A stretch of 59,144 nucleotides of DNA from Treponema sp. (GTDB lineage Bacteria > Spirochaetota > Spirochaetia > Treponematales > Breznakiellaceae). Below are positions 24,781 to 34,232 of the stretch, piece after piece (the first letter of the stretch is position 1; each line of letters begins with the position of its first letter). The notes below the pieces were generated by a model. The model did not search any database and had not been told where the DNA came from. It was given only the letters and a program-made list of their open reading frames with translations. The stretch is from assembly GCA_031265845.1 (NCBI GenBank), contig JAISCC010000083.1, positions 1-59,144 on the forward strand. The letters are read 5' to 3'. Made by a program: the position numbers and the translations under genes.

Positions 24781-25647
24781 CTATTCCCGCCGCCTCCTCA
24801 CGCCGAGACACGAAGCCACGGCGCGTTCCTTGCCGGGAATAAGCCCATGAACCGGCGTGTTCACCACGGAAACGCCGTAATCTTGGAAGCGCAGGGCAAG
24901 GGCGGTCGAGCCGCCGCCGTCAAAGTTTATGGCGTCAACAGCGCCGAGTTTTTGCAGGATGCGGGCGGTTTCCGATTCTGTGGCGCCCGCGCTTGCCAGT
25001 TGCCTGCCGTCAATGACAAGAAGATAGAGGATGGCGCCGTTTATGCCCGCCGCAGAACGGGGATGGCGTTTTTCGCCTTGTTCAGATACGGCGCGTTCCG
25101 TAAGGGCGCCGTCTTTCAAAATGGCGTAAAATCCGCCGGCAGCGTTCCAAATAGAACCGGCGTCGCGTATCGCCCCCTGATTCTCTATCGCCATAGCGCC
25201 ATCCGCGTAGAAGACGAGGGCGTCATACATGGTGGCGGGACTGGAAACAACAACGCCGTTTGAAACTGTAAGCCCGACAATACTCCGCCTCTCCCCTTCC
25301 ATTTCAGACACCGGATAAAACGGCGCCGTATTGACGCCCGCTATACAGTCAAAGCGCTTGACAAAGCGAGAAACAAAGGACGCCGGCACGACGTTGGGTT
25401 CAAACCCTCCGTCAACGGATTCTTTGGGACTTATAACAATTTCAAGACTGGGGTTAGACGTGTCTATGCGCACCGCCCAAAACCGGAGCTTCGGGCGGCT
25501 GACAACGCCAGCAAGCATGTCAACGCCTTTTTCAAGAGGCTGCCACTGCGGGATAAAACCGTCAAGAAAGCCGCTCGTTTGAGCTCGGGGCGTTAGGCAC
25601 GAAAAAAACAACAGGATGCACAGGCATACGCCCCATTTTTTTAGCAT
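24781..25647 (-). CDS. Phosphodiester glycosidase-family (NAGPA-like) exported protein
   Basis: A 288-residue exported protein. The N-terminus [17 protein letters not shown] suggests a lipoprotein signal with Cys17. The body has the marks of the NAGPA/DUF2233 phosphodiester glycosidase family: VNTAPFYP early on, HPRSAAGI (about 195-203), and the strongly conserved NFDGGGSTALALR near the C-terminus. The animal enzyme removes GlcNAc from phosphodiesters; bacterial members may act on wall teichoic-type or exopolysaccharide linkages. Its start overlaps the rpsU stop (TAATG), so it is translationally coupled to a ribosomal protein gene, an odd pairing. Substrate unknown. Confidence 0.85.
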   Translation of the reverse strand: MLKKWGVCLCILLFFSCLTPRAQTSGFLDGFIPQWQPLEKGVDMLAGVVSRPKLRFWAVRIDTSNPSLEIVISPKESVDGGFEPNVVPASFVSRFVKRFDCIAGVNTAPFYPVSEMEGERRSIVGLTVSNGVVVSSPATMYDALVFYADGAMAIENQGAIRDAGSIWNAAGGFYAILKDGALTERAVSEQGEKRHPRSAAGINGAILYLLVIDGRQLASAGATESETARILQKLGAVDAINFDGGGSTALALRFQDYGVSVVNTPVHGLIPGKERAVASCLGVRRRRE

Positions 25648-25850
25648 TAGTATTCGGATCTACCTTTACGGGACTTCTTGAGCAACTTGCGCTGAAAGGC
25701 TTTTTTCTTGCGGTTAAGAATGGTGGAAGGCTTCTCATAATATTCCCTCTTCTTGAACTCGCGGATAATGCCTTCTTTCTCAACCATGCGTTTGAAACGT
25801 TTGATGGCTTTTTCCAAGAGTTCATTGTCGTCTACAACAATATGCGCCAT
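25647..25850 (-). CDS. rpsU: Ribosomal protein bS21
   Basis: A 67-residue basic protein with the S21 pattern: [20 protein letters not shown] followed by a basic tail ([19 protein letters not shown]). A component of the 30S subunit near the anti-Shine-Dalgarno region, it supports initiation on mRNAs. An AGGGAGGTG site lies upstream of the ATG. It starts an operon with the phosphodiester glycosidase gene. The leader is about 217 nt, long for so small a gene. Given the apparent leaderless genes in this window, bS21 regulation may be of interest here. Confidence 0.97.
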   Translation of the reverse strand: MAHIVVDDNELLEKAIKRFKRMVEKEGIIREFKKREYYEKPSTILNRKKKAFQRKLLKKSRKGRSEY

Positions 25851-26073
25851 GTAATCACCTCCCTTCCTTCACGGTTAATCTTTTTGCTATTTTTAAATTG
25901 TTTTTATTCGCAGTGGGTCTAACACCGCGCCCTAAAGAGCGGTTAGAGTTAGCGACGCCAACAAAAAAGACCTCACAATTACATAATTTCCTTACAATCG
26001 AACCGAAGGTTCGTAGAGCCTCGTCCACAATGCAACATGAACAAGACGCCCCGCCCTATAGATGGGAAGGTTC
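25851..26073 (-). promoter_or_regulatory. Long rpsU leader with possible structures
   Basis: The transcribed leader (about 217 nt) contains a short GAACC/GGTTC hairpin and an imperfect stem CTAACCGC/GCGGTGTTAG. No known riboswitch or L-protein binding site is recognised. Autoregulation is possible. Confidence 0.35.
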
Positions 26074-26101
26074 ATTATAATGAGATAAGCGTTTTTGTCA
26101 A
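26074..26101 (-). promoter_or_regulatory. rpsU operon promoter
   Basis: Perfect TTGACA (26096-26101), 16-base spacer and perfect TATAAT (26074-26079). Its -35 box overlaps the thiI stop. Confidence 0.8.
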
Positions 26102-27321
26102 GAGGGATGCCATCGCTCCACAAACGAGCGCTTTTTCTCTTCCCGTTCTCGCACCGCTTCCTCAATAAGAGATCCTATTTCAAGCTGTTCGTAATACGCC
26201 GCAGCTTCGCTCGGATCTCCTCTAATCACCGGATGCTTTGAACTGAATAAGACGCAACAATCATCATAGGGCAGGATAGAGGTTTTATAGGCGCCTATTT
26301 TTTCGGCTATGCGGGTGATGCTTTCCTTGTCCATGCCGATAAGCGGACGCAGGATGGGCAGACTCGTACGGCTTTCGGTACACCGGATGTTTTCGATGGT
26401 CTGGCTTGCCACTTGCGAAAGGCTCTCCCCGCTTATGAGGCACTTGCAACGCTCTTGACGGGCGATAGACTCGGCGGCTTCCATCATCGCCATGCGGAGG
26501 AGAATTGTTGACCATGCGGCGGGCGCGTTTTCCTTTATGCGTATTTGTATGTTGGCAAAACCCACGATGTGAAGCCGGACGCCGAGCGTGTAGAGTCCGA
26601 GTATTTCGGCAAGCCGGACAACCTTGTCGCGGGCTTCCTTCGATGTGTAAGGATATGCGTGAAAATGCACCGCGTCTATGCTCATGCCTCGTCCGGCCAT
26701 CAAAAACCCGGCGACCGGCGAATCAATGCCGCCGGACAGGAGGAGCAGCCCGCGTCCGGCGGTTCCGACCGGCAAGCCTCGCAACCCTTTGCGGTTGTCG
26801 GCGTATATATACGCTTTTTCCCGTATCTCGACCGTGATGACAGCATCCGGCTTATGAACATCAACCTTTAGGGCGGGAACCCCGGCAAGAACAGCATCGC
26901 CCGCAACCGCCATGATCCCATAGGATTCGAGCGGGAAACGCTTGTCCGTACGCCGCGCCTCCACCTTAAAGGTTTTAATCCCGCCGCCACTGGCGCCGCC
27001 AGCGGAATTCGCAAGGAGGGCGCGGGCTTCTTCAACACACGTTTTACAAACCGCCTCAATAGTTTTTTCGCAGAAACGGGTTTTAGCCCAGCCTGTTATG
27101 CCGAACAGATGATCCAGCGTGAATTCAATTTTTTCAGAAGCGTTTTCAGAAGCGTGTATAACATAACGCCCATCCGTCGCAACAAGTTGAGCGTCCGTTC
27201 CTTTCAACATGGAACGGGCGTTGCGCCTCAAGACCTGCTCAAAACCGCCCCGGTTTTCGCCTTTGAGCGTGAGTTCTCCGAGTTTAAGAAGATAGGAAAC
27301 AGAGGCGGAAGAATCCGGCAT
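26098..27321 (-). CDS. thiI: tRNA 4-thiouridine synthase ThiI (no rhodanese domain)
   Basis: A 407-residue enzyme that adenylates U8 of tRNA for sulfur insertion and may also serve thiamine synthesis. The order is a ferredoxin-like segment, a THUMP RNA-binding domain (about 60-165), then the PP-loop domain with LLLLSGGIDSPVAGFLM (about 190). The C-terminal rhodanese domain found in E. coli ThiI is absent, as in many bacteria, so sulfur must come from another cysteine desulfurase. The frame extends to 27426 but the extra 35 residues overlap aspS and look non-homologous; 27321 is preferred although no good ribosome binding site precedes it. It follows aspS by 14 bases and is probably co-transcribed. 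Confidence 0.92.
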   Translation of the reverse strand: MPDSSASVSYLLKLGELTLKGENRGGFEQVLRRNARSMLKGTDAQLVATDGRYVIHASENASEKIEFTLDHLFGITGWAKTRFCEKTIEAVCKTCVEEARALLANSAGGASGGGIKTFKVEARRTDKRFPLESYGIMAVAGDAVLAGVPALKVDVHKPDAVITVEIREKAYIYADNRKGLRGLPVGTAGRGLLLLSGGIDSPVAGFLMAGRGMSIDAVHFHAYPYTSKEARDKVVRLAEILGLYTLGVRLHIVGFANIQIRIKENAPAAWSTILLRMAMMEAAESIARQERCKCLISGESLSQVASQTIENIRCTESRTSLPILRPLIGMDKESITRIAEKIGAYKTSILPYDDCCVLFSSKHPVIRGDPSEAAAYYEQLEIGSLIEEAVREREEKKRSFVERWHPS

Positions 27322-27335
27322 ACAGCGAGCTTCTG

Positions 27336-28658
27336 TTACGGCTCCACCCGCTTGCGGTCGCGGGGGAAGAGGCTGGCTTCCTTCACGTTGGCAATGCCCA
27401 GAATACGGGCGGTGAGGCGCTCGCAACCAATGGCGAAGCCGCCGTGAGGCGGGCAGCCGTATTTAAGCAAGGTGAGGTAGTTCGTAAAATGCTCCGCCTT
27501 TAAGCCGAATTTAGGCAGAACATCAAGGAACGCCTGATAATCATGCTGTCTTCTGCCGCCGGTGGTAATCTCCAGCCCGCGGAAAAGCGCGTCGAAGCTC
27601 ATGGTGCGGCTTGCGTCAAGCGGATAGGTGTAGAACGGGCGGTACCGCCGGGGAAATTCGTTGACAAAGAGCAAATCCGAGCCATATTCCCGCAACGACC
27701 ATGAACAGAGGAACCGCTCCGCTTCCGGCGTAATGTCGAAGATGCGTCCGCCGCCCGTTTTGGCGGATTCGGCGCCGGCTATTTTCACGGCTTCATCGTA
27801 GCTTACCGTAGGGGATTGGCTCACGGCGTCCGCATTGGGAACAGCCGCGTTCCACAGGGCGAGTTCAGCCGCGTTCTTCCGCGCCGTTTCCTCAAAAATA
27901 TGGGTCAAAAGCCCTTTTTCAAGTTCAATAAGGTCTTTTTCGGAATCAATAAAGCCCATCTCCACATCCAGGGATACGTATTCGTTCAAGTGGCGCGGGG
28001 TGTCGTGCTTTTCGGCGCGGTATGCGGGCGCAACCTCGAAAACCCGCTCCATGCCGCTTGCGACCATAGTCTCTTTATAAAATTGGGGCGACTGGGCGAG
28101 GCAGACCTTGCGGTCAAAATACGCGACTTCGAACAGTTCCGAACCGCCCTCGGTGCTACTGCCCACCAGTTTGCTGGTCTTTATCTCGGTGAAGTCCTGT
28201 GTGCGCAGGTATGCGGAGAACGCCTCAATGACGGTCGCCTGCACTTTGAAAATCGCCTTGATTTTGGGGTTGCGCAGGGATAAGCCCCGGTTGTCAAGGA
28301 TCGCTTCCAAACCGGTCTTGGCGGGATCGCCATTCACCTGATACGGCAGATCGCTGGCGGCGCGGGCGATGCATTCAAGGGCATGCACCTTGATTTCAGC
28401 CCCGCCCGGCGCTTTTTCGTTCAATGCGGGCGTCCCTTTAACGGAAATGACTGATTCAAGCGTCATATCCGGATCTTTGTCCAATACAAGCTGTACAAGC
28501 CCGGATCTGTCCCGCAACACAATGAAGACGACGCCTCCCATGTCGCGGATGCGGTGAACCCACCCTTTCAGTTCAACTTCACCGGCGCAACCGCCAGCAA
28601 CGCCGTTTGTCCGTCGATCGCGCGCCGCCTGAGCCACATCTTTTGCCAATATTCGCAT
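27336..28658 (-). CDS. aspS: Aspartyl-tRNA synthetase, archaeal/non-discriminating type
   Basis: A 440-residue class II synthetase with an N-terminal OB-fold (GWVHRIRDMGGVVFIVLRDR) and the catalytic motifs: motif 2 around YRAEKHDTPRHLNEY and motif 3 GFAIGCERLTARILG, ending in LFPRDRKRVEP. The short length and these motifs fit the archaeal-type enzyme and lack the large GAD insertion of the standard bacterial AspRS (about 590 residues). Enzymes of this type are often non-discriminating, charging both tRNA-Asp and tRNA-Asn and so needing GatCAB, which is not in the window. A TACTAT box lies eight bases before the ATG, but its -35 is poor. Confidence 0.93.
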   Translation of the reverse strand: MRILAKDVAQAARDRRTNGVAGGCAGEVELKGWVHRIRDMGGVVFIVLRDRSGLVQLVLDKDPDMTLESVISVKGTPALNEKAPGGAEIKVHALECIARAASDLPYQVNGDPAKTGLEAILDNRGLSLRNPKIKAIFKVQATVIEAFSAYLRTQDFTEIKTSKLVGSSTEGGSELFEVAYFDRKVCLAQSPQFYKETMVASGMERVFEVAPAYRAEKHDTPRHLNEYVSLDVEMGFIDSEKDLIELEKGLLTHIFEETARKNAAELALWNAAVPNADAVSQSPTVSYDEAVKIAGAESAKTGGGRIFDITPEAERFLCSWSLREYGSDLLFVNEFPRRYRPFYTYPLDASRTMSFDALFRGLEITTGGRRQHDYQAFLDVLPKFGLKAEHFTNYLTLLKYGCPPHGGFAIGCERLTARILGIANVKEASLFPRDRKRVEP

Positions 28659-28855
28659 AATGCCCTATAGTACCATAATCAACGGAAATGTTCTACGGGG
28701 ATCCGGCGTCTTCTTGCCCTATGGAAAAAACCGCCGTGCCGCAACCGCTTGTATTACAATGAATGAGCGATTTTCTCAGGGGAACCGTTTGTCGGCGCTA
28801 TAAAGAAACCCGCAGGTTTCGCGCGGCCCGAAGGCGCAGAAGCGATCTGTGTTTT

Positions 28856-30121
28856 TCACCACCCCCGCGCCCGCCGCGCTTGTTCAAGATTGTTTTTGGC
28901 ACGGGTATAGTTCGGGTCTATCCGCAAGGCCTGAGTGTAGTCCGCGATTGCCCGGTCGTAGTCCCCTTTGTTCTCATACGCAACGCCGCGGTTGTTATAC
29001 GCCCCCGCATAATTCGGGTCGAGCCTGATTGCCTGAGTGTACTCTGCGATTGCCCGGTCGTAGTCTCCTTTCGCGTCATATACAAAGCCGCGTCCGTGAT
29101 AGGCCTTTGCATAACTCGGGTCTATCCGCAAGACCTGGGTGTAGTCCGCGAGAGCCCGGTCGTAGTCCTTTTTGTTTTCATACGCAACGCCGCGGTTGTG
29201 ATACGCATCCCTATAATTCGGATCGAGACTGATCGCCTGAGTGTACTCCGCGATTGCCCGGTCGTAGTCTTTTTTATTGTGATACGCAAGTCCGCTCTCA
29301 ACATAGCTTTTGGCGCTTTGCGCCGGGACGCTGGGCTGTACCGGCGCAGGTTTCACCGTCTGCGTCGAAGGCCGCGAGCCAAGATAGGCGACGCCATAAA
29401 ACTGGTTGTACACCGCAGGGCGCTGTCCGCCGCCGGACGCTCGCGCCACATCGCCGCCGGTGAGACGGAACACTTCGCTCACGTCGATCCCTGGGGTTTT
29501 CAGGTTTTTCAGAAGCTGGCTGGTGAAGAGTCCGTTGCGTCCCTCGCCGTCGGAGGCGGTGGCGCCAGCCGCAGTCGCGTAGACAATGATGCTGTCGGCG
29601 GGCTGGTTGCCCACCACTTGCAAGCCCCGCGACCCGCTCCTGCCCCAGCTAAACGGGTTGTCCCGGCAGGCGTCAAGCACAACAATGTTCAACTCGTTGC
29701 CCGCCTGGTTTATCTCGTCAAGCATGGCTTGAACGGATACGGCGCGGTCGCGCAGGTAGGATTCATTCCTGATGTCGGCGTCCACCGGTATCAGGTAGTT
29801 CACGCCGCCGGACTGAACGCCATGACCCGCGTAAAACAGAAAGCCGTAGCTGTTTTTTGACACGGAAAGCCGGTTTTTGAAGCGTTCAATCGCTTCTTCC
29901 ATCTGCACCCGTCCGCCGTCGACTACGATGTCGACCGTGAAGCCCAGCCCTCGCAGAGCCGCCGTCATGTCATTCGCGTCATTCACGGGGTTGTTCAGGC
30001 GCGTAAGGTTCCGATACGCGCCGTTGCCGATAACCAGCGCGTATTTCTGCTGGGCCGCGACAGACGATAGAGACGACAACGATAGAACAGCAAACAACGC
30101 CATCACACTGATCTTTTTCAT
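28856..30121 (-). CDS. Exported caspase-family (C14) protease with four TPRs
   Basis: A 421-residue protein. A signal peptide (MKKISVMALFAVLSLSSLSS, cut after VAAQ) is followed by a caspase-like domain (about 25-250) with the catalytic dyad: His100 in FYAGHG and Cys152 in VVLDACRDNPF. A proline-rich linker leads to four tetratricopeptide repeats (about 272-415) of 34 residues each with the pattern KKDYDRAIAEYTQAI.LDPNY. TPR repeats bind protein partners. The protein is likely periplasmic. It is the second gene of a pair with the lipoprotein at 30150-31184 (28-base gap, good AGGAAGG site). Bacterial caspase homologues are found in cell-death and signalling settings, but no substrate can be named here. 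Confidence 0.92.
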   Translation of the reverse strand: MKKISVMALFAVLSLSSLSSVAAQQKYALVIGNGAYRNLTRLNNPVNDANDMTAALRGLGFTVDIVVDGGRVQMEEAIERFKNRLSVSKNSYGFLFYAGHGVQSGGVNYLIPVDADIRNESYLRDRAVSVQAMLDEINQAGNELNIVVLDACRDNPFSWGRSGSRGLQVVGNQPADSIIVYATAAGATASDGEGRNGLFTSQLLKNLKTPGIDVSEVFRLTGGDVARASGGGQRPAVYNQFYGVAYLGSRPSTQTVKPAPVQPSVPAQSAKSYVESGLAYHNKKDYDRAIAEYTQAISLDPNYRDAYHNRGVAYENKKDYDRALADYTQVLRIDPSYAKAYHGRGFVYDAKGDYDRAIAEYTQAIRLDPNYAGAYNNRGVAYENKGDYDRAIADYTQALRIDPNYTRAKNNLEQARRARGW

Positions 30122-30149
30122 CGCATTTCCTTCCTAATTTTATTGGCGC

Positions 30150-31184
30150 TCACGGACCAATCCGGTAGGTGAATCTCGCTGTAGCGACCGGACGTATATC
30201 CGTCCGCGTATCTTCCCGTTCCACCGTAATGCCCCGTACAAGCAGGCTGTTTGACAGCGGCGCGGCTGTATGCTTCTGAATGACGAACCGCTTTTCATAC
30301 GCGCCAACCAGTATCATTTCCTCGCCGTAAGGCGTGGTCATTCTGAACCGTGTGTTATCGGGGATCCGCCGCGTCTCTCCGGCTCTGATAAAATTATTGT
30401 CACGGGGCGAGACCGGATAAATCACTTGCGCGTCGCCGTGTACATCAATATGCGTAATCTTGAACCATGCGTCCCGTTCGGAATAGATCTGAAGCGTCAT
30501 ATAATCGCCGTCGTGATACTCGCCATCGCTCCTGTCCGTTTGCGCCGTGAACCGCCACGGGTTGCCCACACCGGAGTAGAGGGCGTTCGCCATGTTTGCT
30601 CCGGCTGCGCCGCCGGATGGGTTTTCCAAGATCGCGGCGAAACGCGGGTCAGGACGCACCTGCGCCGACCGTATGCTGGCAACCGCCCGTTCCACATCAG
30701 TCGCGTGGACGACAAGCCGGTATTCCCCGCCCAGCCGCGTTATTTTGCCATACACCAGCGTCTGCGCCCCAAACTGCCTCCCGACAGACTGCGCCGACTC
30801 CTCGCTCACATTGCCGGAGTGTTGGTATTTCAGTTCCTTCCGTATGAGATCCAGATTGCGCCGGTCAACCAGCGTAAAAGACGCGCTGTCTTCAAAACGA
30901 ATCCAGAGCTCTTCGAGTATATAATCGGAAAGCAACCGCGCGTCCGACTCGAAATCAATAAGCGCGATCTTTGTGTTTGCGGGTAGGTTTTCCGTATAAT
31001 ACGCCGCTATGTCTGACAGCGCTTCATCAAGCGAAACGCCGTCTCCGGTATAACGGGCGTCAACCGAAGCCGCCGGATCTGACGCAGGGACAGTCTGAAT
31101 GGCTGGTTTCTGGCTTGCGCAAGCCAGAACAAGGGCAAAAGAGAGGAATACAAGTCCTCCAAATAAACGTTTTATAACCTGCAT
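30150..31184 (-). CDS. Lipoprotein with CsgG/LpoB-like and DUF4384-like domains
   Basis: A 344-residue lipoprotein: MQVIKRLFGGLVFLSFALVL with Cys22 as the lipid site. The segment about 70-175 (IALIDFESDARLLSDYILEE, then FTLVDRRNLDLIRKEL and YQHSGNVSEESAQSVGRQFG) resembles the CsgG/LpoB-type domain that occurs in envelope lipoproteins. The C-terminal part (about 215-310, with YHDGDYMTLQIYSERDAWFK and later VIYPVSPRDN) looks like DUF4384, a domain often linked to proteases. It is the first gene of a pair with the caspase-TPR gene, suggesting the two act together at the envelope. The ATG is six bases from a -10 box, without a ribosome binding site. Confidence 0.75.
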   Translation of the reverse strand: MQVIKRLFGGLVFLSFALVLACASQKPAIQTVPASDPAASVDARYTGDGVSLDEALSDIAAYYTENLPANTKIALIDFESDARLLSDYILEELWIRFEDSASFTLVDRRNLDLIRKELKYQHSGNVSEESAQSVGRQFGAQTLVYGKITRLGGEYRLVVHATDVERAVASIRSAQVRPDPRFAAILENPSGGAAGANMANALYSGVGNPWRFTAQTDRSDGEYHDGDYMTLQIYSERDAWFKITHIDVHGDAQVIYPVSPRDNNFIRAGETRRIPDNTRFRMTTPYGEEMILVGAYEKRFVIQKHTAAPLSNSLLVRGITVEREDTRTDIRPVATARFTYRIGP

Positions 31185-31190
31185 AATGAC

Positions 31191-31220
31191 AGTATACCGC
31201 TTTTTATCGAAAAATGTAAA
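31191..31220 (-). promoter_or_regulatory. Promoter of lipoprotein-caspase operon (leaderless-type)
   Basis: TTTACA (31215-31220), 18-base spacer, TATACT (31191-31196), then six bases to the ATG at 31184. Confidence 0.65.
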
Positions 31221-31271
31221 GCAGGCGACATCTTTGCAGGCGGCGCCTGCTTTGAAAAAATGGAGGATTTC

Positions 31272-31302
31272 ATGCGCCGCATCTCTTTAACATGCGGCGC
31301 AT
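31272..31302 (-). terminator. Hairpin behind pth
   Basis: Perfect 11-bp stem (ATGCGCCGCAT / ATGCGGCGCAT, nine-base loop) starting one base after the pth stop. No long T-run follows, so it may end transcription only partly. Confidence 0.55.
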
Positions 31303-31303
31303 C

Positions 31304-31921
31304 CTAAAAAGATGCGTACGCCTTTTTCTTTTTCCATTCAGGCAATAATTTCTCCGCTCCTTCAACTAACGCCCGCGTCAAAGCGTCCTCAGCGACGGCG
31401 AGAGCGGCGTCCAGAGCGGGACTTTCGTCCGCCGTAAAATCGGAAAGCACCCATTTATAAACATCGCCATCCGCCGGACGCCCTATGCCGATTCGCAGGC
31501 GCCAAAAATCCACTGAATTGAAGGCGGATCTCATGGAACGAAGCCCGTTATGCCCATTAAGGCCGCCCGAAAATTTAAGGCTCACCTCTCCCAGGGCAAG
31601 GTCAAGCTCGTCGTGGACTATCAGGATGTTTTCCACCGGCAACTTAAAAAAAAACGCCGCGCTAGACACGGCGTTTCCCGAAAGATTCATAAAGGTTTCC
31701 GGCTTTAGAAAATGGACTTTTTTTGAAACGCCGCCGGCTGTACCGCTGGCATAGCCGCCGAATCCTTCAACATCAAGCCCCGTGTAAAGCCCCTTGAACT
31801 TCTTTTGCCACGGAATACAAGACAAGCGGGTTGACTTCTCCGCAAGAAGCCTGCCCGCATTATGCCTATTCAGGGCGTATTCCACGCCCGGATTGCCAAG
31901 AAAGGCGACAAGATCAATCAT
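31304..31921 (-). CDS. pth: Peptidyl-tRNA hydrolase
   Basis: A 205-residue enzyme that frees tRNA from prematurely released peptidyl-tRNA. Catalytic residues sit at the E. coli positions: Asn10 (FLGNPG) and His20 (RHNAG). FMNLSG, HDELDL and [11 protein letters not shown] follow as expected. Its ATG overlaps the stop of the chemoreceptor gene (ATGA), so it is translated together with a chemotaxis gene, an unusual pairing. A hairpin at 31272-31302 closes the operon. Confidence 0.97.
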   Translation of the reverse strand: MIDLVAFLGNPGVEYALNRHNAGRLLAEKSTRLSCIPWQKKFKGLYTGLDVEGFGGYASGTAGGVSKKVHFLKPETFMNLSGNAVSSAAFFFKLPVENILIVHDELDLALGEVSLKFSGGLNGHNGLRSMRSAFNSVDFWRLRIGIGRPADGDVYKWVLSDFTADESPALDAALAVAEDALTRALVEGAEKLLPEWKKKKAYASF

Positions 31922-34116
31922 TCTACCTTAAATTTCGACACTTCCTTCACCAATACATCAATAGTACTCTTGTTGTGTCCGCTGATTTCGCTCACCTGAT
32001 TCACCGCAGTATTGATCTGATCCGCGCCGGACGCCATCTCGTTCATCCCGTTGGTGATCTCCACTGTGGCCATCTCAAGGTTCTTCCCTTCGGAAATCAC
32101 CTGCTGGCTGCCTTCAAGCATCTCTTCGGATCCGCCCTTCACTTGCTGGGTCACTTCGTTTAGATAGCTTATCGCTTCAAGTATTTGTTGGCTTCCCTGA
32201 GTCTGCTCTTCCATAGCGTTGCGGATATTTTCTTCCTGATCTGATACGGTCTTGACCCCGGCGTCAATGGCTTCAAACTTGTTCAACACCGAGTCCGTGG
32301 ACTTCGTTATCTTGTCTATGGAATTCTTTATCTTCTTCAAAACATTGCCAATGGTCTTTGACTGTTCGCTTGAAGATTCCGCGAGCTTGCGGATTTCGTC
32401 CGCGACAACAGCAAAGCCCTTGCCCGCCTCACCCGCATGGGCGGCTTCAATGGCGGCGTTCATTGAAAGGAGGTTCGTCTGGCTCGCTATATTCTCCATG
32501 ACCGCGTTTATCTCAAGCAAGCCTTCGGACTCGCGGGATATTTCCTGAATATCGGACGCGACTTCCTGCAAACCGGAGCGTCCCACTTCGGAAGCGCCCG
32601 CCAGCTTGCTGACGTTTTCCGAGTTCTGCACCAAGGTATGGGTGACGGATTGAATATTGGCAAGCATCTCTTCGATTGCGGAAGAGCATTGTGAAACGCT
32701 CGACGTCTGCTTGTCGATATGTCCGTTGAGCCTGCCGATGTTCACTGTGATCTGTTCCATTGTGGAGTTCGTTTCCGTTACGGAAGCGGACTGGTTGATG
32801 ACCCGTCCTTTAATGCTCTGAATGTTCGCGGTGATCTCGTTGATGGCGGCGGCCGTTTCGGTCATGTTAGTGGCAAGCTCGTTGCCGATGTCGAACAGGG
32901 CTATTGACTGGCGTTTCACCGCAACCACCAGAAGCCGTATCTTTTCCATTGTATTGTTGAAGTACCTCCCCACATCGCCGATCTCATCGTCCTTATGTAT
33001 CATAAGCCGCTGCGTAAGGTCTCCCTCGCCTTCGGAAATGTCTTTGACGGCGTTGGCGACCACGGCGAGTCGTCTGGTTATGGAGGTTTCCATCACAAAG
33101 AAAACAACCACCCCAGCTACAATAATTGCGACAATAATGATTATAATCGCTCTTGTTGTCAAAGCGTCAACTGCGGAGAACACGCTATGCTCCGGCACTG
33201 AAGCAAGCAACATCCACGGAGTCGTTACCGTCCCAATGACGCTGTCTCCGACATAGAACGGATACATCTCAAAGAGGCGTCCATTCGCCCCTCCGAAAGA
33301 CGGCTTTCCACTTCTCAGCGCTTCAAGAGCCGCATTAACAGCATACTCGCCCAATATACTCGCCGATTGGGAGTCGGTGAGGCTTTGCCCGCGCCTAGAG
33401 GCGTCGTAATGCGCCACTATGGTTCCGTCGTTTGCATAGAGAATCGCTCTTCCTCCCTCTCCATACGGTTTTATGCCCTCTATAATAGACTGAGAAGCGG
33501 CTACATCAATCATTATACCGACTCTGCCCACAACAACACCCCTTGTAATGATGGGATAGCAAATCCTAATGGTCAGTTCCAACCCCTCTACCGTTGGGCT
33601 GTAATAAGGGTTGGTTATAATCGGATTTTTATTATCCATGTTTGCCATCACGTCATTGTACAGTTCGTACTCTGAGAGGAGTATCTCTTCAATAGCTCCC
33701 GATCTCTGCGTAAACCACGGCATGTACCGTCCGCTTGAGTCGGCTCCTAATGTATTGGCATACGCCGCGTCATTGCCTTCAAGCACATTTGGCTTCCAGA
33801 CGCAGAACATCCCCAAAAAATTAGGATTTGATTCCATGATGCCCTTGAGAACCGTATCGTAACGCACTCTCCGATCTTCAACAGGAACACCTTCGTACGA
33901 ATCCATGACATTTGACACGGCTTTTGACATGCTTATATAATTGGCATACCGCGACTGTATTTGCTCGGCGTACATACCGGTTAGATTTTCCATATTTTGC
34001 ATGGCCGCCGTTGTTTGCATGGCTCTTGCCTGCATCAACAATAAGATCGCAGTTCCCGCTACAAAAACTGCCACCAACGAACCAACAATTAAGGTCAACC
34101 TCGCCTTTAATCGCAT
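31918..34116 (-). CDS. Methyl-accepting chemotaxis protein with dCache sensor domain
   Basis: A 732-residue receptor. The start at 34116 is chosen over 34167 because GGAGA lies seven bases upstream and a proper N-terminal membrane segment follows ([15 protein letters not shown]). The periplasmic part (about 35-315) looks like dCache_1, with [19 protein letters not shown] second membrane segment at about 318-340 is rich in Ile. HAMP follows, then the signalling domain with [20 protein letters not shown]. It belongs to a different subfamily from the pair at 1-3046. It has its own promoter at 34204-34232 and is followed by pth. Ligand unknown; Cache domains often bind amino acids or short organic acids. 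Confidence 0.96.
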   Translation of the reverse strand: MRLKARLTLIVGSLVAVFVAGTAILLLMQARAMQTTAAMQNMENLTGMYAEQIQSRYANYISMSKAVSNVMDSYEGVPVEDRRVRYDTVLKGIMESNPNFLGMFCVWKPNVLEGNDAAYANTLGADSSGRYMPWFTQRSGAIEEILLSEYELYNDVMANMDNKNPIITNPYYSPTVEGLELTIRICYPIITRGVVVGRVGIMIDVAASQSIIEGIKPYGEGGRAILYANDGTIVAHYDASRRGQSLTDSQSASILGEYAVNAALEALRSGKPSFGGANGRLFEMYPFYVGDSVIGTVTTPWMLLASVPEHSVFSAVDALTTRAIIIIIVAIIVAGVVVFFVMETSITRRLAVVANAVKDISEGEGDLTQRLMIHKDDEIGDVGRYFNNTMEKIRLLVVAVKRQSIALFDIGNELATNMTETAAAINEITANIQSIKGRVINQSASVTETNSTMEQITVNIGRLNGHIDKQTSSVSQCSSAIEEMLANIQSVTHTLVQNSENVSKLAGASEVGRSGLQEVASDIQEISRESEGLLEINAVMENIASQTNLLSMNAAIEAAHAGEAGKGFAVVADEIRKLAESSSEQSKTIGNVLKKIKNSIDKITKSTDSVLNKFEAIDAGVKTVSDQEENIRNAMEEQTQGSQQILEAISYLNEVTQQVKGGSEEMLEGSQQVISEGKNLEMATVEITNGMNEMASGADQINTAVNQVSEISGHNKSTIDVLVKEVSKFKVE

Positions 34117-34203
34117 AAAATTCTCCTTGAAATATAAAAAATTTACTCTATAAAATACACAGCTCAAACGCCAAGCTATGATAAAAATATATTAGAGACA
34201 GGT

Positions 34204-34232
34204 ATTATAGCAACAAAACACTATTTTGTAAA
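34204..34232 (-). promoter_or_regulatory. Promoter of chemoreceptor-pth operon
   Basis: TTTACA (34227-34232), 17-base spacer, TATAAT (34204-34209). The -35 box overlaps the end of glyA. Confidence 0.65.

Noticed and set aside
28763..29860. Long plus-strand open frame of 365 codons
   Set aside because: It is antisense to the TPR and caspase coding region. Its repeats mirror the TPR repeats, and there is no ribosome binding site.
31232..31260. Terminator-like GCAGGC palindrome with A-rich tail on the plus strand
   Set aside because: No plus-strand gene ends here and the T-run is missing; probably chance in the leader region of the lipoprotein-caspase operon.
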